This document shows positions 15,800 to 23,091 of a DNA stretch of 37,924 nt, piece by piece. The stretch is from Microcaldota archaeon (GTDB taxonomy: Archaea > Micrarchaeota > Micrarchaeia > Micrarchaeales > CABMGC01). The DNA is taken from NCBI GenBank assembly GCA_021803945.1, contig JAJZKW010000010.1, forward strand, positions 1 through 37,924, written 5' to 3'. The translations under genes and the position numbers were made by a program. How positions within the stretch are numbered: position 1 is the stretch's first letter; every line of letters begins with the position of its first letter. A model generated the notes under the pieces. That model did not search any database and was not told where the DNA came from. It saw nothing but the letters and a program-made list of their open reading frames with translations.

Positions 15800-16513
15800 T
15801 CAGGTCACTATATTCCCTTTCACTGTACCTGAAGTTATGTTGGCAAGGGATATCTCGTATGTCTGGTTTCCGTAACTGAAGATCGCAGTGTAATCTGTTG
15901 CATTTAAGTTTCCTGTAAAGTTGAAGTATCTAGCAGTCCACAAAAAGGCATCTGGGTTTGAGCCTGTCTGGTTTCTGTAGTACCCTTTAATGATATCGCC
16001 TGCCGTGCCGCCCATGTTGAAACTGCCTATATATCCATAGGCCTGTGCGCTTGCATTGAGCACCCCTTTCTGGATGGCAGTATAGTTTATTGTGAATGGG
16101 CCAGAGCCGTTGACAGGCTCTTTTGTCAGGTTGTTTGGGCTTATGGCCCCGGCAAATGTGCGCCATGTGCCGTTAAGCCGGACAAAAAGCGCATATGTAT
16201 TGTTTCCAAGGGCCGAGGCGCGTACTGACCTTGTATAATTGGCGAGGGCCCAGTAACCGTACTTGCCAGCTATCTCCATGTTTGTGGAGCGCAATGTTAT
16301 GTTCAGCACCTGAGCCTGGGGATTTGGCTTTGAAGCGTTTAGAGATGGGATGATCATGGTATAATTGAAGTTTACAGGACCGAAGTTGCTGGTTGCCATG
16401 ATTGCGAGGTGCACTGAATACACGGCTACGGCTGCAAGAACCAGAACGTAGCTCAGTTTGGCCGGATTGTACGGCGCCCTTTTCCAGTTACCTCCTTTCC
16501 TTTTCCTTGGCAT
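15800..16513 (-). CDS. Membrane-anchored, sequon-rich extracellular protein, unknown
   Basis: A 237-residue protein that begins MPRKRKGGNWKR, then one hydrophobic segment (LSYVLVLAAVAVYSVHLAIMA, about residues 18-40). It would be anchored by its N-terminus with about 195 residues outside. The outer part has many N-x-S/T sites (NYT, NAS, NLT, NGS, NQT, NFT), consistent with archaeal N-glycosylation. No family was recognised. The ORF track adds MMYYLLAVGSIF; the later ATG (16511-16513) is preferred because the TATA-like TTTATTAATA (about 16555-16565) is too near the first ATG. Confidence 0.6.
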   Translation of the reverse strand: MPRKRKGGNWKRAPYNPAKLSYVLVLAAVAVYSVHLAIMATSNFGPVNFNYTMIIPSLNASKPNPQAQVLNITLRSTNMEIAGKYGYWALANYTRSVRASALGNNTYALFVRLNGTWRTFAGAISPNNLTKEPVNGSGPFTINYTAIQKGVLNASAQAYGYIGSFNMGGTAGDIIKGYYRNQTGSNPDAFLWTARYFNFTGNLNATDYTAIFSYGNQTYEISLANITSGTVKGNIVT

Positions 16514-16667
16514 AAAGATTGACCCAACAGCCAATAGATAATACATCATGTGATATTAATAAATTTTCCCTTTTGCTTGGAGAGATGCGATTTTGTTCAA
16601 AAGCATGACAAGGCACTCGGGAAGGGCCTGTCAGCGTTATTTATTACTTTGCGGCGTACTTCAATCC

Positions 16668-17714
16668 ATGATTTACCTGCTGTTTAGGGCTGACAGCTTC
16701 AGGGAGAGCGCTCTGGAAGAGCTTGGCATCGCAGCTCCTGGATACAGGATCATAGATGAGCAGCACAACATCTTTATCGCAGACATGAAGATGGATAGGG
16801 AGGACGCGCTTGAAGATGCGAAGTTCATATACAGCTATTTCCCGATCTACAGAAGTTCGGATATGGAAAAAGGCGATTATATAGGATCCATATACAAGCA
16901 GATGAAAGGGCTAGGACTGGACAAGAGAGCCAGGACCAAGCTGGAATGCTTTGACATAAACTGCAGGGAAGGGTACTCGGCGAAGGACATTGAAGTAGCG
17001 ATAGGTGAGATGATGGAGAGGGACGGATTCAGCATAGACCTAAAGGCTCCTGAAGTCCTCGCCTATTCTGTGCTGCTGAATTCAAGATGCTACTCAGGCC
17101 ACATGATGGTTCATGATCGCGGCAATGCGTTTTTAGACCCCTTCAGAGTATACAGGGGGAAGAGGGTGTCGAGAGCTGAATTCAAGATCATGGAGGCATT
17201 TGATGCGTTTGGGCTCGATCTGCCTAAAGTGGCTGTTGACATAGGGGCGGCTCCTGGAGGATGGAGCCTCTTTCTGGCAGGAAAAGGAGCAGCTGTAATA
17301 GCTGTTGATGGCGCAGAGCTTGACAGCGAAAGGATACGAAAAGCAGGCGTAGAGATAAAGACGCTTGATACGCTCAAGGGAGCCAAAGTCATTGAAAGCG
17401 TGAGGTCTGGAGCGATAGTTCATCTCAGATGCAGGGCTCTGGAGGCGATAGAAGCCTTGAGAGGGCTGCAGGCAGATATGATTACTGATGACATCAATGC
17501 AGGAGGCATTGAATCTTCTATGGCAGCGCTTGAGTATGCTGAGATCATGGGCAAAGGCGCAACATTGGTCATGACTGTGAAATGCATGAGAAGAAACGTA
17601 GGCAAATATATAGAGGAGGTCGAAGGCATTCTTGAAAGCAGATTTAGGATAATGAGATGGAAGGTGCTTCCGCACAACAGGCAGGAGATAACGCTCTTTG
17701 CTAAGAAAAAGTAG
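16668..17714 (+). CDS. THUMP-FtsJ-type RNA 2'-O-methyltransferase (RlmM-like)
   Basis: SAM-dependent methyltransferase, 348 residues. Residues about 40-145 look like a THUMP-related RNA-binding domain (NCREGYSAKDIEVAIGEMM, DLKAPEVLAYSVLL). RVSRAEFKIMEAFDAFG links to a RrmJ/FtsJ catalytic domain with DIGAAPGGWS at 191-200 (SAM motif I). The usual K-D-K-E set is plausible: Lys in RAEFK, Asp in MITDDIN, Lys in VMTVKCM and Glu in RQEITLF. It probably methylates a ribose in rRNA or tRNA. The ORF track starts 25 codons earlier at a TTG; ATG 16668 is chosen because TTATTTATTAC is centred about 26 nt upstream, implying a leaderless mRNA. Confidence 0.78.
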   Translation: MIYLLFRADSFRESALEELGIAAPGYRIIDEQHNIFIADMKMDREDALEDAKFIYSYFPIYRSSDMEKGDYIGSIYKQMKGLGLDKRARTKLECFDINCREGYSAKDIEVAIGEMMERDGFSIDLKAPEVLAYSVLLNSRCYSGHMMVHDRGNAFLDPFRVYRGKRVSRAEFKIMEAFDAFGLDLPKVAVDIGAAPGGWSLFLAGKGAAVIAVDGAELDSERIRKAGVEIKTLDTLKGAKVIESVRSGAIVHLRCRALEAIEALRGLQADMITDDINAGGIESSMAALEYAEIMGKGATLVMTVKCMRRNVGKYIEEVEGILESRFRIMRWKVLPHNRQEITLFAKKK

Positions 17715-17933
17715 CTAAAGATATTTTATAATGTCCTCTTTTGTCAGGTTTGTCTGTTTTAAGATGGCGTTTAGAGTGCCCTGGTCTAAACTGCCGCCGT
17801 GCATGGGAATAGTTGTAGATTACTCAAAATTGGTTACGAATATATGACTTCCTTTCTGTCTTATTGGCTTGAAGTTATAATACTTGACAAGTATTTGTAG
17901 CAACTTGTAAGATTTTATCGCCAACCTTGACAT
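17715..17933 (-). pseudogene. hicA: hicA toxin gene with an in-frame TAA (codon 38)
   Basis: The minus strand from ATG 17931-17933 reads a complete 72-codon HicA in one frame except for a single TAA at 17820-17822. The first part ends RQKGSHIFVTNFE, containing the double-stranded-RNA-binding loop with the catalytic-type histidine in GSH. After the stop the frame continues STTIPMHGGSLDQGTLNAIL...TKEDIIKYL and ends at TAG 17715-17717. The IPMHGG and GTLxxILKQ signatures are the C-terminal half of HicA mRNA interferases. One base change explains the loss; no frameshift is needed. It lies 10 nt after hicB. It is absent from the ORF track because both halves are short. Confidence 0.82.
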
Positions 17934-17943
17934 GATTATCAGA

Positions 17944-18156
17944 TTAGGCGTTGGTTAACATTACTTTGCTATCCTTTACTTTCGCTGACTTCAGTGCAAT
18001 CAGACCTTCAACGGCAACATCTATGGCCTCCGTTAAGTTCTTCCTTAAAGAGGTTATATTCCTTGCCCTTGTAACTATATGCAAAGAAGGTATCTCTGCC
18101 ACGTACCACCCCTCGCTTCTAAAAATACGTATGCCGTTCAAGATTATTACCAACAT
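17944..18156 (-). CDS. hicB: HicB-like antitoxin
   Basis: A 70-residue protein with the HicB partial RNase-H-like fold: strand LVIILNGIRIFRSEG, then GWYVAEIPSLHIVTRARNITSLRKNLTEAIDVAVEG. This matches the family pattern of two strands, a P-x-L turn and a helix. It lacks a C-terminal DNA-binding domain, like short HicB forms. It would neutralise HicA, encoded directly downstream but now broken. The ORF track starts at a TTG 12 codons earlier; ATG 18154-18156 is preferred because TTATAAATA is centred about 22 nt upstream. Confidence 0.72.
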   Translation of the reverse strand: MLVIILNGIRIFRSEGWYVAEIPSLHIVTRARNITSLRKNLTEAIDVAVEGLIALKSAKVKDSKVMLTNA

Positions 18157-18244
18157 TAGTCTAGTCGATAAGATATTTATAACTATGAGCAAGAACTCAA
18201 AATTTGGTAAAGGAATATAAGGATTATTCCCCTATCTATTTCCG

Positions 18245-19198
18245 ATGGCGCAGGAAAAGGTTGACTCTCTCTCCTCTCTGGGGAAGGATTCTAAAAGATA
18301 TAAGCTCCTAGGGAGCCTCAAGTCCCAGTCCGCGATGGAATATTTGATGACCTACGGCTGGGCGATACTTATAATCGCCATAGTCATGGTCGCGATGTTC
18401 TCCTTAGGGATCTTTAATCCGCTTACCTTCGCTCCAAGGGCGCAGCCCGGCGCATGCCAAGTCTTCAGGAGCGTAGAGGGGATAAACCTGGAGGGGTCAT
18501 GCAGCGGAGAGATCCCTGAATACGCCTCTGTATTTTCAGGCTGCAGCGGATGTGGCAGCAGCACGATGTCTGCAGTTTACATGTCAGTTCCTTCGTTTCC
18601 ATCGGCTCCGAACGAATTCAGCATGTCTGCCTGGGTTAAGCCTTCTGCAAGCCAGTGCGATAACCCTATCTTTGGCTCTGTATTCAATCACCTTGTCCCT
18701 TATGGCGTAAACCTTAACCTGAACTACCAGCAGGTCGAATTCGGAATTGCAACTACAGGGCCGATCGTTTTGAGCACCAATACATTGAACCTCAACACGT
18801 GGTATAACATAATCGCTACATATTCTTCGGGAAACGTGATAATATACATAAACGGAAAACAGGATAACACAGGCAACATCGGAGCCCTTACGTTTAATTC
18901 TATGGAACCGAATTTCGGGATAGGATATGACAATGAAACTGCAAGCTGTTCCGGATTTATGTCGCATTTCACAGGAAGCCTTGCTAATGTGCAGCTATAT
19001 ACAGATGTAATAGGCCCGAACAGCGCTGTGAGTCTCTATAAGGAGGGGATTGGAGGCGTACCTATAGATATTCAAAACCTGAGCGGCTGGTGGCCTCTCA
19101 ACGGAAACGCGAATGACTACTCTGGCAACAACTACAACGGACAGGCATTCAATACCATATACACAAGCAGCTGGTACGATGGATATGCGACTCCGTGA
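18245..19198 (+). CDS. LamG-domain surface protein with class III (pilin/archaellin-type) signal peptide
   Basis: A 317-residue precursor. Residues 28-34 are QSAMEYL followed by a hydrophobic stretch (TYGWAILIIAIVMVAMFSLGIF), the class III signal cleaved by an EppA/FlaK-type prepilin peptidase before the QSA motif. It should be assembled or anchored like a type IV pilin. The outer part (about 90-317) is a LamG/concanavalin-like beta sandwich: EFSMSAWVKPS, NTWYNIIATYSSGNVIIYINGK, FTGSLANVQLYTDVI, and the closing GWWPLNGNANDYSGN block. Such domains bind sugars or other surface ligands. Cysteine pairs (GCSGCG) may form disulfides. The TATA-like AATATAAGG lies about 28 nt before the ATG. A remnant of a related gene lies at 24323-24427. 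Confidence 0.82.
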   Translation: MAQEKVDSLSSLGKDSKRYKLLGSLKSQSAMEYLMTYGWAILIIAIVMVAMFSLGIFNPLTFAPRAQPGACQVFRSVEGINLEGSCSGEIPEYASVFSGCSGCGSSTMSAVYMSVPSFPSAPNEFSMSAWVKPSASQCDNPIFGSVFNHLVPYGVNLNLNYQQVEFGIATTGPIVLSTNTLNLNTWYNIIATYSSGNVIIYINGKQDNTGNIGALTFNSMEPNFGIGYDNETASCSGFMSHFTGSLANVQLYTDVIGPNSAVSLYKEGIGGVPIDIQNLSGWWPLNGNANDYSGNNYNGQAFNTIYTSSWYDGYATP

Positions 19199-19590
19199 AC
19201 TGGGATTTGCTTCTTTCAAGCGCGCAGGATAAAGAGGATGTGGTGTGCCGTAGCCCCTCTTCTGTTTTAGATGGCATTTGACTAAGCGGCTATTACGCCT
19301 TGCATGCTCACTGTATGCGCATCGGCCGTTTCACCTGCACCGGAACGCTCGTATTGTCATGGCTCTTTGTTCCGCAGCAGTGTCGTTTCTGTTCCGAATA
19401 AGGCATTACACCACACATACTCTGCATGGAGAGAGCTTCCTCAATCACATTGGACCGTAAGCCATCCGCACACCACGATTAGGATACAAATGCAAAAGTA
19501 TATAAAATCAGAGTGCAAGAATAATGCTATGTTGCCTTCATCCCGGAGCACCGGGCGTGTATTGGCATAATGCTATAAGATGGTGTATAT
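19199..19590. other. 392-nt intergenic region with terminator-like hairpin and leader elements
   Basis: No convincing gene was found here. AAGAGG (19232-19237) pairs with CCTCTT (19256-19261) and is followed by CTGTTTT, a plausible terminator for the LamG gene. A strong TATA-like AGTATATAAAATC lies at 19497-19509. On the minus strand a 39-codon frame starts at 19427 and contains a HCC motif, but it has no other support. Two plus-strand ORFs in the track (19278, 19304) overlap each other and have no recognisable product. Confidence 0.4.
19497..19590 (+). promoter_or_regulatory. Promoter and structured leader of the 19591 membrane-protein gene
   Basis: TATATAAAATC at about 19499-19509 predicts a start near 19529 and a leader of about 60 nt. 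The leader region contains a tight hairpin CCCGG-AGCA-CCGGG (19542-19555) bracketed by a direct repeat ATAATGCTAT (19521-19530 and 19567-19576). The second copy overlaps a weaker TATA-like CTATAAG. GATGGTG lies 6 nt before the ATG. Confidence 0.4.
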
Positions 19591-19995
19591 ATGAAATTCA
19601 GGTTTTTGGCTGCGGAACTGGTCCTGTGCATGATCCTGTCAACTGCTGTTTTCTCGCAGTACGGAGGCTCGAATAGCAGCTCTATTCTAGGCCAGTCTTA
19701 CACCCCGCCGTCAAGCTACAGCTTTTTGGTTGCTATCGCACTCATTGTCATAGTATTGCTTGTCGGATTTTCGGTGTTGAAAAATGTGCTGAGCACCGTA
19801 GTACTACTCGTTATACTTTTCATACTGGCTTCGGTGGCGTACAGCTTCTTTGAGACAGGGTCGCTGTCCCTTGGAGGAGCGACAGGGTTTGTATCGAGCA
19901 TAATATCATTCATCGGAAGCTTCTTATCTGCTGCTCATTCTGTTGCTTCTACTGCCAACGCCCTTGCGTCCAGCAGCAACACGGCAATACCGTAG
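19591..19995 (+). CDS. Small membrane protein with signal peptide, unknown
   Basis: A 134-residue protein. The N-terminus MKFRFLAAELVLCMILSTAVFSQ is a good secretory signal with a likely cleavage after FSQ or before it. A serine/glycine-rich stretch follows, then two adjacent hydrophobic segments (FLVAIALIVIVLLVGFSVL and STVVLLVILFILASVAYSFF) and a small-residue C-terminal helix rich in A and S. No family is recognised. The layout (signal, two helices, short tail) is like subunits of membrane channels or pilus platforms, but nothing proves a function. It lies between a LamG pilin-like gene and a HerA-like ATPase. Confidence 0.6.
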   Translation: MKFRFLAAELVLCMILSTAVFSQYGGSNSSSILGQSYTPPSSYSFLVAIALIVIVLLVGFSVLKNVLSTVVLLVILFILASVAYSFFETGSLSLGGATGFVSSIISFIGSFLSAAHSVASTANALASSSNTAIP

Positions 19996-20081
19996 ATACA
20001 AGTAGGCCTTATCCTGGAGAGTACTGCCGGTAAACCGGATTCTGATGCCTATTTTATATTTAGGCCTCTATCTACTATATT

Positions 20082-21461
20082 ATGGATATCAACCTCGCAG
20101 AAGGAGTCGGCATAGACGCACAGTCAGTAGTGACTGGGAGAGGATGCGCGATAGGGCAGAGCGGCTCTGGAAAGTCTTATCTTGCCGGAGTCATTGCTGA
20201 GGGCCTATGCAAGGCAAAGATGCCGTTCTGCGTCATAGACACTGAGGGAGAGTACGGAGCTTTGAAGAAAGTCTTCAACATCATAGTGGTCGGAGGGGAT
20301 AATAAAGACATAGATATCGGGGTGGACTTCCACAGTCTCTTCGAGGCGAGCATAGCCAATGACATTCCGGTGGTGATTGATCTTTCAGATTCAATGGACA
20401 AGGTTTCTGTGGCAAACAGCGCACTCGAAGCGCTTTACAAGACCGAAGACAGGGAAAGGTCGCCTTACTTGGTAATCATTGAGGAAGCAGACATATTCGC
20501 CCCGCAGATTGTAAGTTCAAGGTATAATGTAGTGGAGGAGATAAGCGTGCGCGGAAGGAAGCGCGGCATTGGCCTCTTCATCACCACCCAAAGGCCTGCA
20601 AAGGTCAGCAAGAATGTGCTCGCCCAGTGCTCATACGGATTTGTAGGCAAACTGACCATAGAAAATGACCTTAATGCCATAAGAGTATTGTTCAGTGATA
20701 GGGGCAGGCTGGCGCTTGTAACCAGGCTTGAGGTAGGCGAATTCGTGCCGTTCGGGACGGCCAAGGAAGAGAGGTTCAAAGTGAAGAGCCGCATATCCCA
20801 GCATTCGGGCGAGACACCGTCGATATGGAATGTTGTACAGAAAAACAGCAGAAAAAGCTCGATAATAGGCATGCTGATGGGGCAGGGGACAACAGAGGAA
20901 AAAGCGCCAAAATCTAGAGGCATCCAGGAGATAGACGCATTGCACATGGCATTTGACAAAGAAGCTGCAACCAGATATGCCGAGCGCATAATGAAACGCA
21001 AGTTCATAATATTCGGGGATGCCACAGAGAAGATAGGCGCAGTTGAACTGAGGTACCTGCCTTTTGGATTGTGCAGCATAAGGATACCGACATCGCGCAG
21101 AAACGAGTACCTGGAATACGCATGCCTTTTCAACCGGAGATACGAGCTGACAAAAGTCGGAGAGCGGATAGGATACCTTACTGCAACGGATGCAGCAAAG
21201 CACCCTAAAAATAGCTACAAGGAGTATCTTATAAAGGGCGGCCTTTCTGTTGACAGGATCAAAGCACAAAAGGAGGAGGTCATAAACGGCAGGATGGACA
21301 TGAAGAGGATTAAGAATTCGGTGATGAAATTTTTTCATTCTGCTGCGCTTACTGATCTCAAGATAATCTATATTCCAATATACAGCATAACGCTGAGGGA
21401 AGGGAACAGGATAAGGGTGTTCACGATCGACGGATTACGCGGGAAGCCAATAGTTACGTAA
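20082..21461 (+). CDS. HerA/DUF87-like hexameric ATPase
   Basis: A 459-residue P-loop ATPase of the FtsK/HerA superfamily. Walker A is GQSGSGKS at 25-32, Walker B is YLVIIEEAD at about 129-136, and ISVRGRKRGIGLFITTQRPAKVSKN contains the sensor and arginine-finger-type elements typical of DUF87 proteins. The N-terminal HAS barrel is reduced to a few strands. Residues about 270-459 form an extra C-terminal region not assigned. HerA proteins translocate DNA and usually act with NurA in end resection, but no nurA is nearby, so a role in DNA or protein translocation is open. TTTATATTTAGG is centred about 25 nt before the ATG, implying a leaderless mRNA. Confidence 0.78.
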   Translation: MDINLAEGVGIDAQSVVTGRGCAIGQSGSGKSYLAGVIAEGLCKAKMPFCVIDTEGEYGALKKVFNIIVVGGDNKDIDIGVDFHSLFEASIANDIPVVIDLSDSMDKVSVANSALEALYKTEDRERSPYLVIIEEADIFAPQIVSSRYNVVEEISVRGRKRGIGLFITTQRPAKVSKNVLAQCSYGFVGKLTIENDLNAIRVLFSDRGRLALVTRLEVGEFVPFGTAKEERFKVKSRISQHSGETPSIWNVVQKNSRKSSIIGMLMGQGTTEEKAPKSRGIQEIDALHMAFDKEAATRYAERIMKRKFIIFGDATEKIGAVELRYLPFGLCSIRIPTSRRNEYLEYACLFNRRYELTKVGERIGYLTATDAAKHPKNSYKEYLIKGGLSVDRIKAQKEEVINGRMDMKRIKNSVMKFFHSAALTDLKIIYIPIYSITLREGNRIRVFTIDGLRGKPIVT

Positions 21462-21561
21462 ACTACTCGCCCTAAATAGTATGGGCTTCCTTGTCGGAAT
21501 TAGGCGACCTGGTTGTCTTTGGTTACTCGGAAAGCCTGCTTGTTTTGGCCCTTTGCTGTGC

Positions 21562-21762
21562 CTAGTCTTTCAAGGCAAGCTCTACATCTTCCTTCCTTAC
21601 AGTCGCGCGCTTTGCGTGAGATGCAAGCTTGACTGCTTTCTTTGCGACATCGTACGCCAGCTTGTTCAGCGCCTCGGATAGTTCCATCGCCGCCTCGTCG
21701 TTGACCCTGTCCGCCCCGGCGCCCTTCAGGATTCGCCTTGCAGCCTGCTTGCTTATTGGCAT
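21562..21762 (-). CDS. Archaeal histone
   Basis: A 66-residue histone-fold protein of the HMf type. It reads PISKQAARRILKGAGADRV (helix 1 and L1), ...AAMELSEALNKLAYDVAKKAVKLASHAKRATV (long helix 2), and RKEDVELALKD (helix 3). The RKEDVELAL end and the conserved R-T/V pair are diagnostic. It dimerises and wraps DNA. It is as short as standard archaeal histones and has no tail. A TATA-like TTTTAAGC lies about 32 nt upstream of the ATG. The promoter is back to back with that of the GNAT gene. Confidence 0.94.
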   Translation of the reverse strand: MPISKQAARRILKGAGADRVNDEAAMELSEALNKLAYDVAKKAVKLASHAKRATVRKEDVELALKD

Positions 21763-21830
21763 GTTGACCAGAATAAGTTTGCATTGAAAGCTTAAAAGAT
21801 TTACTTATATTATTCTTACCGTTGATTGGA
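21763..21830. promoter_or_regulatory. Divergent histone / GNAT promoter region
   Basis: On the minus strand CTTTTAAGC (about 21789-21798) is the histone TATA box. On the plus strand ACTTATATTA (21803-21812) is centred about 25 nt before the GTG of the acetyltransferase gene. The two boxes lie within 20 bp of each other, so the promoters probably compete. Confidence 0.5.
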
Positions 21831-22313
21831 GTGAAAATCAGGGTGCTCGGCAATGGGGACCTTCCTGCCTTGTCCGAATTCATAATAGATGCATATAAGG
21901 ACTATCCGCTTGCGACGTGGTTTGAGCTGGAGCCGTCTCCGGGTGAGATAGAGCGTATATTCTACAACAAGCTCAGAGGAATTGGATCTCGCACTCTCGT
22001 AGACGTAGTCACGGAGGGCAACGACGCCATAGCAGGGGAGTGCGAGGTGGTCAAGGTGGGCCATGACAGGGGGATCGTAGGCATAATGGTGAGGAAAGAG
22101 TACAGGGGCAAACATATGGGCAGCGACATGCTAATGCTGGCATTGGAGGGTGCAAAGGAGATCGGCATGGCCAGGTTCACTGCTGAAGTTGCAGAAGAGA
22201 ATCTGGATGCGCTTAGGTTTTTCATCAACAACGGCTTCGTGCCCGCGGAGCGCAGGAATATCGAGAAAGGCAAGAAGAGCAGCAGGGTCGTAGTCATGCA
22301 TCGTGAAGGATGA
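21831..22313 (+). CDS. GNAT-family N-acetyltransferase
   Basis: A 160-residue acetyltransferase. The acetyl-CoA site is seen in IMVRKEYRGKHMGSDMLMLALEGAKEIG (motif A, R/Q-x-x-G-x-G/A type), followed by LDALRFFINNGFVPAERR (motif B). The N-terminal part KIRVLGNGDLPALSEFIIDAYKDYP is typical of small-molecule or protein acetylases. The substrate is unknown. The track starts at a TTG nine nt upstream; the GTG at 21831 is preferred because the TATA box lies about 25 nt before it. The gene diverges from the histone gene, but a link to histone acetylation would be speculation. Confidence 0.8.
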   Translation: MKIRVLGNGDLPALSEFIIDAYKDYPLATWFELEPSPGEIERIFYNKLRGIGSRTLVDVVTEGNDAIAGECEVVKVGHDRGIVGIMVRKEYRGKHMGSDMLMLALEGAKEIGMARFTAEVAEENLDALRFFINNGFVPAERRNIEKGKKSSRVVVMHREG

Positions 22314-22359
22314 TAATATGTGTGGCGTAAAACCCGCACAATTCAGGAGCTGGATGACT

Positions 22360-22995
22360 TCATGAATAGTTGAATGCTGGGACTTCGGTGCCGTTGATCC
22401 TGTCCTGCACGACTGTCTGGTTCAGCACGACAACGACATAGTGGCTTGCAGAAGGCATTGTATAATTTATGATCCACGCTTTCGTATAATTAGTCCCGTT
22501 AAGCGCTATTGAACGGAAATAGTTTGCGTAAACATCCACAGCATTTCTTCCATATCTGGATATGAATGCTTCAACCTTTGGTATATGCGCATCGTAACTC
22601 ATCGCTATGGCCACAGGATAAGAGGATATCATGTATGGCAGGTTGGGTTGTATTCCGCCTACCACGCAATTGGAAGTATAAAGGTTCTCAGTGTTGTTCA
22701 CAAGTGTAAATCTTGGATAATCGAAGGAGTAGATATAGTATGAAGGGCAGACCTTCGTGCCGTTTATTATGGCCTGGGCGACTATGTGCCAGCTCCCCTG
22801 GTAGTTGGAAGGTGTTATGTTTGTGGTCACGTTCACTGTTGATCCGGAGAACGAGGAGGTTATGAAGTCCTTGACTTCGGCCGAGGCCTGTGCGCTTGTT
22901 ACCTGCTGCGGAGCCGTCCCTGCGATCGACCTGGCGGCAACCAGTATCACTATTGCTATTATGGCAACAATGAGGACGTTTGTTATCAATCCCAT
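22360..22995 (-). CDS. N-terminally anchored sequon-rich protein, unknown
   Basis: A 211-residue protein starting MGLITNVLIVAIIAIVILVAARSIAG, a single membrane anchor. About 180 residues would lie outside, with many N-x-S/T sites (NVT, NIT, NGT, NNT, NYT, NQT). A cysteine pair (KVCPSYY, TSNCVVGG) may be bridged. No family was recognised; the general form resembles the other anchored proteins of this window (15800-16513, 34523-36973) but without clear sequence relation. The track starts five codons earlier (MDFFT). The long TATA-like TTTTATATATTTATAT (about 23013-23028) is too close to that ATG, so the ATG at 22995 is preferred. Confidence 0.6.
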   Translation of the reverse strand: MGLITNVLIVAIIAIVILVAARSIAGTAPQQVTSAQASAEVKDFITSSFSGSTVNVTTNITPSNYQGSWHIVAQAIINGTKVCPSYYIYSFDYPRFTLVNNTENLYTSNCVVGGIQPNLPYMISSYPVAIAMSYDAHIPKVEAFISRYGRNAVDVYANYFRSIALNGTNYTKAWIINYTMPSASHYVVVVLNQTVVQDRINGTEVPAFNYS

Positions 22996-23091
22996 AGTAA
23001 AGAAATCCATATATAAATATATAAAACGTTTACTTCGGCAGGATTGCGCAAGAATAGTATCTTTTATCAGGTTATGCTGGCTGCGCTAGTT

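Noticed and set aside
17951-18220. Plus-strand 89-aa ORF over hicB
   Set aside because: Shadow of the HicB reading frame, which has a recognised fold and a TATA box.
19278-19570. Two plus-strand ORFs in the 19.2-19.6 kb gap
   Set aside because: They overlap in different frames, have no recognisable product or start signals, and run across the strong TATA element of the next gene.
20082-21461. HerA-NurA resection pair
   Set aside because: The ATPase is HerA-like but no nurA-like gene lies within the window, so the pair cannot be claimed here.
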